Origin: SKPT01 sp040905445 | GTDB taxonomy: Bacteria > Planctomycetota > Phycisphaerae > Phycisphaerales > Phycisphaeraceae | Assembly (NCBI GenBank): GCA_040905445.1 | Contig: JBBDRN010000047.1 | Location: 11,186-75,185, forward strand | Direction: 5' to 3' | DNA length: 64,000 nt | Made by a program: the position numbers and the translations under genes | The notes under the pieces: generated by a model | Databases searched by the model: none | What the model was told of the DNA's origin: nothing | The model's input: only the letters and a program-made list of their open reading frames with translations | Shown: piece by piece, positions 7,889-17,410 of the stretch | How the letters are laid out: every line of letters starts with the position of its first letter | How positions within the stretch are numbered: position 1 is the first letter of the stretch

Positions 7889-9457
7889 ATGCCCAACCCC
7901 ACCTCCCCCCTAGCCGCGCCCGTCACCGTCTGGCTCACGGCCGTCCTGGCGCTTATGCTTGCCGCCATGCCGACTCGTGGTGCCGAGTTCGAGTTCGAGG
8001 AAGCGACCATCGCCGAGGTCCACGAAGCGATGCGCCAGGGCCAGCTCACCGCCGTCGAGCTGGTCACAAGCTACCTTGAGCGGATCGACCGGCTCGATCG
8101 GCCGATGCAGCTCAACGCCATCGTGCTGACCAACCCGCGGGCCCTGGATGAAGCCGCGGCCCGCGATGTTCACCTGGCCGAGACCGGCGAGCTGGTCGGG
8201 CCCATGCACGGCGTGCCGGTGATCGTCAAGGACAATTACGACACGGTGGGCCTGCCAAGCACCGCCGGTTCCGCGGCGATGGCCGGCTACGTCGCCAACG
8301 ACGACGCCTTTCAGATCAAGCGACTGCGCGCGGCCGGGGCGATCGTGCTGGCCAAGTCGAACATGGGCGAGTGGGCGATCAACCCCTTTCGCAACATCAG
8401 CTCCACGCTCGGCGAAACGCGCAACTACTACGACACCGACTATCCCGTCGCCGGCTCCAGCGGCGGCACGGCCGTCGCCCTCGCCGCCAACCTCGGACTC
8501 GTCGGGCTGGGCACGGACACCGGCAGTTCCATCCGCGGCCCTGCCTCGCATCTGGCCCTGGTCGGCCTGCGCCCAACCATCGGCCTGACCAGCCGGGCCG
8601 GCATCATCCCCCAGCACCACACCCGCGACGTCGGCGGACCGATGGCCCGCACCGTCGAAGACACCGCCCGCCTCCTCGATGTCATCGCCGGCTTCGACCC
8701 CGACGACCCGATGACCGAACACGCCGCCGGCCACATCCCTCCAAGCTACGTGGACGGCCTCGACGCGAACACGCTCGCTGGCGCGCGCATCGGCGTCCTG
8801 CGCGTGCTCAGCGATGCGGAGACGGCCGACCCGGAAATTCGCGAGCTTTTCGAGCAGGCGCTGGCGGACCTGGAGGCAGCCGGGGCCGAGCTTGTCGACC
8901 CGTTCGACGTGCCGCAGTTCGAGGAGCTCTCGGCCGACCTCTGGTGCAATCGGTTCCAATACGATCTGGACCGTTTCCTGGCGCAAGCCCATGACCCGCC
9001 GATCCGGTCGCTGCGCGAGGTGGTCGAATCGGGCCAGCACACGGAGCACATCGCCGGCCCGCTGCGCGACGCGGTGGCGGTGACCGCTGCCCCCCACGAG
9101 CAGGACCCACCGTGCGCCGACCACCTGACCGACCCGCGGCGCGTCGCGTTTCGTGAGGCGATCGAGCGGGCGATGGACGAAGCAAACATCGCGGCTGTGG
9201 CTTACCCGACGTGGAGCAACCGCCCGCGCCCGATCGCCGATCCGGGCGGGCCGTTCGGCAACAACAGTTCGCGCATCGCCCCGCACACCGGCCAGCCCGC
9301 GATCACGGTCCCGATGGGCTTCCTCGACAACGGGCTGCCGGCGGGCTTGCAATTGCTCGGCCGGCTGTTCGACGAGCCGGTGCTGCTCAACGCGGCGTAC
9401 GGCTACGAGCAGGCGACGCACCACCGCGAACAGGCGACGGCAGAGGCGGAGCCGTAG
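7889..9457 (+). CDS. secreted amidase (amidase signature family)
   Basis: A 522-residue amidase signature enzyme, the fold of GatA and fatty-acid-amide hydrolase. The catalytic Lys is in VPVIVKDNYDT, the cis-Ser in the glycine-rich block AGSSGGTAVALAANLG and the nucleophile Ser in GLGTDTGSSIRGPAS, followed by GLRPTIGLTSR. The C-terminal PAITVPMGF and PAGLQLLG blocks are also typical. The ATG at 7889 starts a signal peptide (VWLTAVLALMLAAMPTRGAE), so unlike GatA it is exported. It lies between two paralogous secreted proteins of unknown function, which suggests a shared periplasmic substrate. The exact amide cleaved is unknown. Confidence 0.9.
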   Translation: MPNPTSPLAAPVTVWLTAVLALMLAAMPTRGAEFEFEEATIAEVHEAMRQGQLTAVELVTSYLERIDRLDRPMQLNAIVLTNPRALDEAAARDVHLAETGELVGPMHGVPVIVKDNYDTVGLPSTAGSAAMAGYVANDDAFQIKRLRAAGAIVLAKSNMGEWAINPFRNISSTLGETRNYYDTDYPVAGSSGGTAVALAANLGLVGLGTDTGSSIRGPASHLALVGLRPTIGLTSRAGIIPQHHTRDVGGPMARTVEDTARLLDVIAGFDPDDPMTEHAAGHIPPSYVDGLDANTLAGARIGVLRVLSDAETADPEIRELFEQALADLEAAGAELVDPFDVPQFEELSADLWCNRFQYDLDRFLAQAHDPPIRSLREVVESGQHTEHIAGPLRDAVAVTAAPHEQDPPCADHLTDPRRVAFREAIERAMDEANIAAVAYPTWSNRPRPIADPGGPFGNNSSRIAPHTGQPAITVPMGFLDNGLPAGLQLLGRLFDEPVLLNAAYGYEQATHHREQATAEAEP

Positions 9458-9605
9458 GGCGCCCAGCCCACGCGCCACCCTGGCGGCGCAGGATACTTCG
9501 CGCGACGCGTCGTCCGGGAGCTCGATTTGCCGCAAAGGGTCTTGACCCGGATCGGACCGCGCGTCATGCTGGCGCGCCACCAACCACCTGTCACGGAGAT
9601 CGACC

Positions 9606-11138
9606 ATGGCTGCACGCTCTCACGTTGTCGATCGGAAACGCCCCGCGCTCGCCGCGTTCGGCGTTCTGCTGCTCATGGCCAGCAACGTCCAGGGTGAAGC
9701 GATGGGTGAACGGATGAACGAAACGGAGCCTGCCGGGCGGCGGGCGGCGCAGGTGTCGCAGCACGGCATCACGTGGACGTTCGACCGGGAGTACCCGGTC
9801 GGCCAGTTCGTCAACGGCGACTGGTGGGTCGTGGGGCCGGTGACCGTCGTTGAGGTGACGCCCGCGCCGGGCCCCGCACCGGACGACGAGGTCACCGACC
9901 TACAGCCCAACAACTGGGGTGACACCGGCCTGCGCGACAACCCCGATCTGCGCAACGGGTCGATGGTCGTCATGGAGCCCGGCGGCGGGCAGGCATACGA
10001 CTCGCGCGGGCGCACCTTCAATGCGGAGCTGAGCGTCGAGTTCCCGTACGAGCTGCCGGCCGATCGATCGCTGATCTCCTCCATCAGCCACACGACCGCG
10101 CCCAACCTGGTGATGCACCACGAGCTGATGTGGCCGGGCGAGCAGCGCGACCGGCGGGTGATGCGGACCGCCGCGATCCTGACCAGCCTTTCCGAAGCGC
10201 CGCCCGAGGATGCCTTCCGTCCGACCTATGTCGGCGCCGAGAAGCGGATCTACCGTGCCGGCGACCTGCGCTGGGACCGGCTGCTGAACCTCTCCCCGCC
10301 GGACGAATCGGTGATGCCGTCGTGGGAGCAGTACGAGCGCTACTTCGAGCGGCCGTGGCTCGACCACCTGAATGCCTCGTGGCTGGGGCAGTGGCTGCTG
10401 CCGACCGAGAACCAGCCGGCCTATTACCGCGAGTGGTCGCGGATCACGGCCATCGCCGCGCTCATGCTCCACCTGGACGTGCCGCGGGAGCGCAAGCGCG
10501 ACCTGCTGATCGGCCTCGTGCAGTACGGCATCGACGCGCGCGGCATCGCCGAGGTCGGCGGCCGCTGGGTCGACCAGGGCAGCGGCCGCAAGTGGCCGAT
10601 CCTCTTCGCCGGCCTCATGCTCGACGACCCGCACTTCTTCAACATGCCCGCCTCCGCGATCTTCAAGGAAGACGTCCACACCTACTACGGCCAAGGGTGG
10701 TTCGGACAGACCGCTCTGTACCAGTTGATCGGCCACCACGGCCCGCGCGAGCCCTACGAGCACGTCCACCCCGACGACTGGGCGGAACACGATGACGGCT
10801 GGGCCCGCACCGGCGAGAGCTACCGCCTCTGCTGCACCATCAAGGCGTGGGTTGGCACCGCCTTGGCCGCTCAGTTGATGGAGGCCAGGCAGCTCTGGAA
10901 CCACGACGCCTTCTTCGACAACGTCGAGCGATGGATGCGCGAGGACGATCCCTACGCGGACAGGCGAGGCGACCGCCCGCGCCCCGACACGGAAGGCACC
11001 AGCTTCGATCCCTTCGTGGACGCCATGTGGCGCCGCCACCGCGAGGCCGTGCCCGACCAACCCGGCGGCGACACCCACCGCATGTGGTCGCGCGTCGACG
11101 GGGAGTATCAGTGGGTGCCCAACCCGAAACCGGAGTGA
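9606..11138 (+). CDS. secreted protein of unknown function, paralogue B
   Basis: A 510-residue protein with a signal peptide (LAAFGVLLLMASNVQGE) and GGAG seven bases before the ATG. It shares its whole architecture with the protein at 6073-7587: HGITWTFDREYPVGQFVNGD, VVGPVTVVEV, FERPWLDHL, GLVQYGIDARGIAE, GSGRKWPILFAGLML, THTYYGQGW-like HTYYGQGWFGQTALYQL and GESYRLCCTIKAWVGTALA. Identity is moderate, so the duplication is old. It follows the amidase after 148 bases on the same strand and may be in its operon. Family not recognised; the paired Cys in RLCC and the WMRED end are conserved between the copies and are candidates for functional residues. Confidence 0.75.
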   Translation: MAARSHVVDRKRPALAAFGVLLLMASNVQGEAMGERMNETEPAGRRAAQVSQHGITWTFDREYPVGQFVNGDWWVVGPVTVVEVTPAPGPAPDDEVTDLQPNNWGDTGLRDNPDLRNGSMVVMEPGGGQAYDSRGRTFNAELSVEFPYELPADRSLISSISHTTAPNLVMHHELMWPGEQRDRRVMRTAAILTSLSEAPPEDAFRPTYVGAEKRIYRAGDLRWDRLLNLSPPDESVMPSWEQYERYFERPWLDHLNASWLGQWLLPTENQPAYYREWSRITAIAALMLHLDVPRERKRDLLIGLVQYGIDARGIAEVGGRWVDQGSGRKWPILFAGLMLDDPHFFNMPASAIFKEDVHTYYGQGWFGQTALYQLIGHHGPREPYEHVHPDDWAEHDDGWARTGESYRLCCTIKAWVGTALAAQLMEARQLWNHDAFFDNVERWMREDDPYADRRGDRPRPDTEGTSFDPFVDAMWRRHREAVPDQPGGDTHRMWSRVDGEYQWVPNPKPE

Positions 11139-11144
11139 GGCTCG

Positions 11145-12257
11145 TCATTCACTCCGCGCAGGCGGCGGTGCCGAATGCCCCTCTCGCACGGGCGGAGGAA
11201 GCTCGTACGACGACAGCACACGCAGATCGTCATCGCTGAAAACCGTCCAGCGATCCGCCGGAAGCGCTTCGAGCGGTGGCCACGTGCGGCCGGGCTCGTG
11301 CGCCCCGGTGTGCCGGATGAAGATGTGTTCGACCTGGTCCGGGTGCTCGCGAGCCAGGCGGGCGTAGAGCTCCGGGTCGTCCTCGCCGTCGTCACCGACG
11401 AGGATGAACCGCCGGCCGGGGTATCGCTCGAGCAGCTCTGCGACTGCCGCGGCCTTGACGACCTCCGCGTCGATAAAGAGATTGGCGATCGTCTCGTCCC
11501 GCCAGCGAAATAGCTTCATGTGGAACGAGCCGCGCGGAAACCCCGCGTCGCGCATCCACGTCGCCACCGGCTCGTGGAGCTGCCACGGCGTGGCCGTGAT
11601 GTAATGAAACGCCGCGCCCTGCTCCGCCCAGCGGCGGTAGATCGCGGCCATGCCGGGCACCGCCTCGTAGGGCTCCAGAAACGTGCGGCGAAGCAGGCGC
11701 TGCCGGTGAGCCACCTCGCTGACCTTGATCGTGTCGTCGATGTCGGAGATCACCGACACGCCGCGCGGCTCCAGAAGCTGGACCTCGCCTTGAAACGTGC
11801 GCTCGTCCCACGGCCGCGTGACCGCCTCGTAGACGAGCCAGCCGTCGGCCGCATGCACTGCATCGCGCAGGACGCGCACGCTCCCGTGAAAATGCCCATT
11901 GGGCGCCGAGGGCGCGAGCTCGAACGTCTCGCCGCCCACGCGCACCTCGACGCGCTGGCCGCCCTCGTTGTCCACGAGAAACCTCCGCCCGCGCCGCGTG
12001 AACCGCGCCTCTTCCGCGTCGTCCCGCGGCTCCGCGACCTCTTCCTCCAGCACCTCCATCAGCCCCCAGCGCCAGAGCGAATCCTCCTCCTGCTCAAAGA
12101 TCCAGCCGTGGATCGGCACGATCCACACGTCACCGTCCTCCGACAGCGCCGCGCTGGTCGGAAAGAACAGCACTTGTTCGTCGGCGTCGATGTCACTCGC
12201 CCACGCGACGCCCGCGCAAAGAAGCCCTATCACCATCATCGGCATGAGCACGCGCAT
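11145..12257 (-). CDS. App1-type phosphatase domain protein (DUF2183), secreted
   Basis: A 370-residue protein with a signal peptide (MPMMVIGLLCAGVAWASD). The C-terminal half carries the haloacid-dehalogenase-like App1 catalytic core: VISDIDDTIKVSEV with the DxD nucleophile pair, YITATPWQL, then KLFRWRDETI and GDDGEDDPELY. In yeast App1 this domain is a phosphatidate phosphatase; in bacteria its substrate is unproven. The N-terminal half (WIVPIHGWIFEQEEDSLWR, VRVGGETFEL) is the beta domain usually found before it. The start at 12257 is chosen for the signal peptide. It converges with paralogue B, six bases apart. Confidence 0.85.
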   Translation of the reverse strand: MRVLMPMMVIGLLCAGVAWASDIDADEQVLFFPTSAALSEDGDVWIVPIHGWIFEQEEDSLWRWGLMEVLEEEVAEPRDDAEEARFTRRGRRFLVDNEGGQRVEVRVGGETFELAPSAPNGHFHGSVRVLRDAVHAADGWLVYEAVTRPWDERTFQGEVQLLEPRGVSVISDIDDTIKVSEVAHRQRLLRRTFLEPYEAVPGMAAIYRRWAEQGAAFHYITATPWQLHEPVATWMRDAGFPRGSFHMKLFRWRDETIANLFIDAEVVKAAAVAELLERYPGRRFILVGDDGEDDPELYARLAREHPDQVEHIFIRHTGAHEPGRTWPPLEALPADRWTVFSDDDLRVLSSYELPPPVREGHSAPPPARSE

Positions 12258-12347
12258 GGCCAAGCTCCGTCCGAACGGGCAAACGGGTGCCGCGCCGCGA
12301 AGCGGCAAGCCGCGATCTTCGCCACCCGCTCCGGGCACCTCGCGCCA

Positions 12348-13694
12348 TCACCGCCCCCAGCCTCGCTGCACTTCGATCGGCGCGTCGGCCTGTCCATCGC
12401 GCAGGCGTGCCGTGGTGTTCATCGCCCGCAGCTCGTCGAGCTGGCGCACGCCGATGCGCACGCGCATCGTGACGCGGTCGTCGTCGTAGCTGCGGTCGAG
12501 CACGTTCGTGCGGTGCTCGAGGAAGTTGAGCGCCTTGCCGTCGCCCATGTTCATGACGATGTCGACTTCGTGCGTCGAGCCGCGCATCGCCTCGCGCACG
12601 CGCTCGACGAGGGCGTCGATTCCCCGGCCGGTCTGCGCGCTGATCGCCACGCTGCCCGGGTGCTCGTTCTCCAGCGCCACGAGGTCGGCCTGGTGCTGCA
12701 CCGCGTCGATCTTGTTGAGCACCAGCAGTCGCCGCTGCGTGTCGGCGCCGATGTCGTCGAGTGTTTCATAGACGGTGCCGAGCTGCTGGTTGGCGTGCGC
12801 GTGGGCGACGTCGACGACGACGAGCAGCAGGTCGCTGTGGATTGCCTCCTCCAGCGTCGCGCGGAAGCTGGCGACGAGGTGGTGCGGCAGGTTGCGCACG
12901 AAGCCGACCGTGTCCGAGAGCAGGATCGTATCGCCGCCGCCGAGGTGCCAGTTGCGCGTGCGCGTCGAGAGCGTGGCGAAGAGCTTGTCGTCGGCGTACG
13001 CCCCCCCGTCGGTCAACGTGTTGAAGAGCGTGCTCTTGCCCGCGTTGGTGTAGCCGACGAGCCCGACGGTGAAGTAGTCCTGGTTGCGATGCTTCACCTC
13101 GCGGGCCTTGCGGCCCTGGAGGCGGACGAGCTCGCGCTTGAGGTCGCTCTTGCGGCGCTGGACGATGCGGCGGTCGATCTCGATCTGCTGCTCGCCCGGG
13201 CCGCGCGTGCCGATGCCCGCCGGATTGCCGCCCGTGATGCGCTCGAGGTGCGTCCACATCGCCCGCAGCCGCGGGTAGGTGTACTCGAGTTGCGCGAGCT
13301 CGACCTGCAGCTTCGCCTCGTTGGTGCGCGCCCGCGCGGCGAAGATGTCCAGGATCAGCTCGCTGCGGTCCAGCACCTTGCGCTCGACGATCTTCTCGAT
13401 GTTCCCGATCTGCGACGGGCTCAGCTCGTTGTCGAAGATGACGACGTCCGCGTCGTGCACCTCCGCCATCTCGCGCAGCTCCCTGGCCTTGCCTGAGCCG
13501 ATGAACGTGCCGGGGTCGGGCTTCTGACGCTTCTGCAGCAGCTCGTCGACGGGGATCGCGCCTGCGGTGTCCGCCAGGGCACGCAACTCATCCAGTGGAT
13601 CGTGAGGGTCCGAGCCGTCGTCCGGCAGCAGGCAGGCGACGAGGATCGCACGCTCCTGCTGGACGCTGAGTTGTTCGCGAGAGATCTGGGGCAT
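12348..13694 (-). CDS. hflX: ribosome-associated GTPase HflX
   Basis: A 448-residue TRAFAC GTPase. The N-terminal HflX domain shows GKARELREMAE and VIFDNELSPSQIGNIE, a coiled segment precedes GIGTRGPGEQQIEIDRR, and the G domain has VGYTNAGKSTLFN (G1), DTVGFV (G3), LNKID (G4) and SAQTG (G5). HflX splits stalled or hibernating 70S ribosomes. ATG 13694 matches the family N-terminus. Length is normal. It is transcribed away from the SprT-like gene's 3' end, separated by a repeat element. Confidence 0.95.
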   Translation of the reverse strand: MPQISREQLSVQQERAILVACLLPDDGSDPHDPLDELRALADTAGAIPVDELLQKRQKPDPGTFIGSGKARELREMAEVHDADVVIFDNELSPSQIGNIEKIVERKVLDRSELILDIFAARARTNEAKLQVELAQLEYTYPRLRAMWTHLERITGGNPAGIGTRGPGEQQIEIDRRIVQRRKSDLKRELVRLQGRKAREVKHRNQDYFTVGLVGYTNAGKSTLFNTLTDGGAYADDKLFATLSTRTRNWHLGGGDTILLSDTVGFVRNLPHHLVASFRATLEEAIHSDLLLVVVDVAHAHANQQLGTVYETLDDIGADTQRRLLVLNKIDAVQHQADLVALENEHPGSVAISAQTGRGIDALVERVREAMRGSTHEVDIVMNMGDGKALNFLEHRTNVLDRSYDDDRVTMRVRIGVRQLDELRAMNTTARLRDGQADAPIEVQRGWGR

Positions 13695-13762
13695 GGATGG
13701 CGCGGGTCTCCGACGAGTATTGTAGTCGGGAATGCCGAATGCAGAAGGCGGAAGGCAGAAAC

Positions 13763-13932
13763 AAGGCTGGGACCGGTGGTCCCGGCGGCGACGTGGGGAT
13801 TCGCGCTCATTTGAGTCATCGTCGTCGCGTGGCATCAAGTGCGGCGTTGGCGTGGAGTGGGGTGACGAGGCCGATCGATTGCCGGGCTGGATCCTGCGCC
13901 GCCTCCACCGGGACCACCGGTCCCGGCTTTAT
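13763..13932. repeat. palindrome-bounded dispersed element, copy 1
   Basis: Two inverted copies of a palindrome bound this element: GGGACCGGTGGTCCC at 13769-13783 and CCGGGACCACCGGTCCCGG at 13908-13926, each next to an A/T-containing end (AAGGCT and CTTTAT). The reverse complement aligns along most of its length with 53024-53164, including GAGGCGGCGC beside the palindrome and CACGCGACGA near the other end. The outer TTTAT gives the TAA stop of the SprT-like gene at 13929. It is too short to code for a transposase; it looks like a REP- or MITE-type element. Confidence 0.6.
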
Positions 13933-14438
13933 GCGGTGTGCCGGGCGTCGCGGACGGCCAGCCTGCCCTTGCTCGCGGGGCCGCAGAAGCGGCAGTAGAC
14001 GCGTTTGAGCCAGCGGACGTTGACGCGTCGATGCCGCTGCCCCAGCACGCGCTCGCAACCCGGGCAGACGAGCTCGTAGCGGGCTGGTGGGGTGACGACC
14101 TCCTCGCCCGCCAGCCGCTGCGGCCGGGCGCCGATCTGCCGACAGACCGCGCGCCACGCCGCATCATGCCCATGCTCCACTCCCACCAGGGCGTGAGCGA
14201 TCTCGTGCAGGATCGTGTCACGGACCTCGGCATCGGGGTTGAGCTGCACCAGGTGCTGTGAGAGGCGGATCGTCCTGACGTACGTGACCTGCCCGGTGCG
14301 CGCGTCGCGCCGCGGCCGAACCTGCGCCGCCCCGAGCTGCCGCTTGCCCCGGCTCCAGCGGAAGCGCCAGCCAGCATCGATCAACCCGTGCTGCCGCATC
14401 AGCGACAGCGCCAACCGCTCGGCGTCATGCAGGTTCAT
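13929..14438 (-). CDS. SprT-like zinc metalloprotein
   Basis: A 169-residue protein with the SprT-like domain: DTILHEIAHALVGVEHGHDAAWR carries the HExxH zinc site plus the third His (key part HEIAHALVGVEHGH). The C-terminal zinc ribbon has CPGC and CRFCG. The family includes eukaryotic Spartan, a DNA-protein crosslink protease; bacterial SprT is of uncertain function. ATG at 14438 is chosen over an earlier in-frame start because conserved sequence begins there. The last codons and the stop (TAA at 13929-13931) are supplied by the dispersed repeat described at 13763-13932. Confidence 0.85.
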   Translation of the reverse strand: MNLHDAERLALSLMRQHGLIDAGWRFRWSRGKRQLGAAQVRPRRDARTGQVTYVRTIRLSQHLVQLNPDAEVRDTILHEIAHALVGVEHGHDAAWRAVCRQIGARPQRLAGEEVVTPPARYELVCPGCERVLGQRHRRVNVRWLKRVYCRFCGPASKGRLAVRDARHTA

Positions 14439-14501
14439 CTCGCGGCGGAGCGTAGCAGAACACCGCACGACGCGCCCGCGACACTCGGGCGCGCCTGGAC
14501 C

Positions 14502-14531
14502 TGAACAGGCGACGCCTCGCCCGCGTATAAT
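14502..14531 (+). promoter_or_regulatory. candidate promoter of the desaturase
   Basis: A perfect TATAAT (14526-14531) stands out in GC-rich sequence, with TGAACA (14502-14507) 18 bases upstream as a weak -35. It would give a leader of about 118 bases before the desaturase start. The -10 match is strong, the -35 is not. Confidence 0.5.
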
Positions 14532-14654
14532 GAAAGATCACGGCGGCTGCGAGCCGTCAGCTTGGTCCCCACCCATGCCCACCTCCTCGTCCCGCCTCCT
14601 GCTATCCCGGCAGGGATCGGCCCTTGCAGGTGAATCCGCCCACGAGGAGTTGCG

Positions 14655-15606
<952 letters not shown>

Positions 15607-15623
<17 letters not shown>

Positions 15624-15656
15624 CAAGGTCGAGGACGGCCTCGTCAGTAACACCCG
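15607..15656. repeat. ACTGACAA hairpin element, copy 1
   Basis: ACTGACAAGG (15619-15628) pairs with CCTCGTCAGT (15639-15648) around a ten-base loop. The surrounding GCAGCCAACACTGAC and GACGGCCT match the region at 45460-45500. There is no T-run after it, so it is not an ordinary terminator on either strand, although a structured 3' end is possible. Confidence 0.55.
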
Positions 15657-15756
15657 CTACGGTTGGATAAACTCGCTCTAAACCCACCGCGCTTGCCCGT
15701 GGTGAAGACATCGCTTCGCACGATCCATCCTGCATGTCCCCCGTCACGAGCGGCCC

Positions 15757-16398
15757 ATGGCGCTGAAACAGCTCGATTTCGACGTCGACGTCGTCGCCGT
15801 GTCGCCGCAGGCCGACTGCCTCGTGCGCGACGCGGAGGCGCAGATCGAACGGTTCACGCATCAGCGTCGCAACAACCCGCTGCCGGCGTTCGTGCCGAGC
15901 GATTTCCGCCTCAGCTATGCCACGCTCGAACTCATCCGCGACCGCCACCTCGCCCCCGACATGACGTTCTGCGAATGGGGCAGCGGCTTCGGCGTCACCG
16001 CCTGTCTGGCGACGCAACTCGGCTACGACGCCTGTGGCATCGAGATCGAGCGCGACCTCGTCGACGAGTCGCAGCAGCTCGCCGACAACCACGACCTGTC
16101 CACCACCTTCGCCCACGGCAGCTTCATCCCCGACTGCGGCAACCACCTGGCCCTGGACGCCGGCGAGTTCGCCACACTCTCGACCGATGTGCCAAGCGGT
16201 TATGACGAGCTGGGTCTGGACGTGGAGGACTTCAGCGTGGTCTATGCCTACCCCTGGCCGGGCGAGGAGCAGACGGTCGAGCGCATCTTCGATGCCTACG
16301 CCGCCACCGGCGCGCTGCTGATCACCTACCGCGGGATGAACCACATCCAGGTGCATCGGCAGGTCGGACGCAAACGCGACCGCAGCCGGCTCGTCTGA
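15757..16398 (+). CDS. SAM-dependent methyltransferase-like protein
   Basis: A 213-residue protein with a Rossmann methyltransferase motif I, TFCEWGSGFGVTACLATQLG, followed by the acidic end of strand 2 in CGIEIERDLVDES. A later YAYPWPGEEQTVERIF segment sits where the substrate motif is expected. The N-terminus (LDFDVDVVAVSPQADCLVRD) is not a known partner domain. The substrate is unknown. It follows the desaturase on the same strand after 133 bases that hold a repeat. ATG 15757 has no strong ribosome site. Confidence 0.65.
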   Translation: MALKQLDFDVDVVAVSPQADCLVRDAEAQIERFTHQRRNNPLPAFVPSDFRLSYATLELIRDRHLAPDMTFCEWGSGFGVTACLATQLGYDACGIEIERDLVDESQQLADNHDLSTTFAHGSFIPDCGNHLALDAGEFATLSTDVPSGYDELGLDVEDFSVVYAYPWPGEEQTVERIFDAYAATGALLITYRGMNHIQVHRQVGRKRDRSRLV

Positions 16399-16480
16399 TG
16401 GCGCCCCCCGCCCCCTCGGCGTCATCCCGCCTGCGCCTGCCGCCCACCGCTCAAGGTCAGCGGGTTTGTTTTATCACTTC

Positions 16481-16509
16481 TTGCAATTGACCCGCGGGTT
16501 CGCTATAGT
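16481..16509 (+). promoter_or_regulatory. promoter of the RRM protein
   Basis: TTGCAA (16481-16486) and TATAGT (16504-16509) are 17 bases apart, a good sigma-70-type match in a locally A/T-richer gap (16399-16706). It predicts a leader of about 190 bases before the RRM gene, long enough for structural control such as cold-shock regulation. Nothing else recognisable lies in this gap. Confidence 0.6.
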
Positions 16510-16706
16510 CAGTAATTGGCCGGGGGATCCCCAGATCAACCGGGCCCAGGATCGGCACGCACCGTTTTCCCGCGCTGCGTCGCTCTTTGTCGCCGGGCAT
16601 TGTGCCCGGCCTGTTTCAGGTTCGTGACGCGCCGCAGGTTTCCGCTCGTGTTCATAATTAAAAAGTTCGACGCGAAGCTCTGGACGGTCACACAGTTTGG
16701 AGTTTC

Positions 16707-17021
16707 GTGATGAAGATTTACGTGGGCAACATGTCTTTTCAGACATCGGAAGAGTCCCTTGAGGCTCTTTTCACCAACTATGGCGAGGTCGGCGAGGTCG
16801 CCGTCGTCACCGACCGCGACACGGGCCGCCCCCGTGGCTTCGCGTTCGTGACCATGCCCAACGATGAAGAGGCCCGCGCCGCCATCGAGGCCCTCAACGG
16901 CCAGGAAGTCGAAGGCCGCTCGCTGAACGTCAACGAGGCCCGTCCCCGTGAGAACCGCAGTGGCGGCGGTGGTGGTGGCGGCGGCCGGCGCGACGGCGGC
17001 GGTGGCGGCGGCCGCTGGTAA
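16707..17021 (+). CDS. RNA recognition motif protein with Gly-rich tail
   Basis: A 104-residue protein: one RRM (residues 2-82) with RNP2 KIYVGNMSF and RNP1 RGFAFVTM, then a Gly/Arg tail (GGGGGGGGRRDGGGGGGRW). It resembles the single-RRM Rbp proteins of cyanobacteria and other bacteria, which bind single-stranded RNA and are often cold-induced. The start could be ATG 16707 or ATG 16710. It has its own promoter, long leader and terminator, so it is a single-gene transcript. Confidence 0.92.
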   Translation: MMKIYVGNMSFQTSEESLEALFTNYGEVGEVAVVTDRDTGRPRGFAFVTMPNDEEARAAIEALNGQEVEGRSLNVNEARPRENRSGGGGGGGGRRDGGGGGGRW

Positions 17022-17060
17022 GCCGTTGGGCTCACGCCCGACGTCCCGTCAAGCAACACG

Positions 17061-17093
17061 AGCCCCGATCGGCACACCCGGTCGGGGCTTTTT
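17061..17093 (+). terminator. rho-independent terminator of the RRM gene
   Basis: AGCCCCGA (17061-17068) pairs with TCGGGGCT (17082-17089), with further pairing inside, followed by a five-base T-run. It lies 40 bases after the RRM stop codon. Confidence 0.85.
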
Positions 17094-17410
17094 GCTGCGC
17101 CCCGGGCGTTCCGCCGGCTGAGCGATGTGGGCGAGTTCAATCCGATCGAAGCGGTCCACGGGTGCCATCCAGCATGCCGAAGGCTGCTGGGTGCGGGCGT
17201 CGACGAGCTCGGCACACCGCACGCGGCGCGGTGCTGGGTCGCCTGCTTCCCGACGGGCCGCACAAGCCGGGCGCCACCGCCATCGGCGCCACGCTCACGT
17301 CGCCATAGAGCGCCCCCCCATTCTCGCCCCGGCGGGCCGCGCCGCGGTCGCCCGCGTGCCCCGCCGCCGGCTACAACTTCCGGCCCGGGCTGCGCGACAG
17401 GAGCCGTACG
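17094..17410. other. intergenic region without recognised content
   Basis: This 317-base gap precedes the esterase-like gene. Frames are open by base composition only, with no ribosome site and no family signal. I see no repeat, RNA gene or clear promoter in it. Confidence 0.4.

Noticed and set aside
6067..8079. A 670-codon open frame on the plus strand over paralogue A
   Set aside because: It lacks a ribosome site and family features; the minus-strand gene has a signal peptide and a paralogue.
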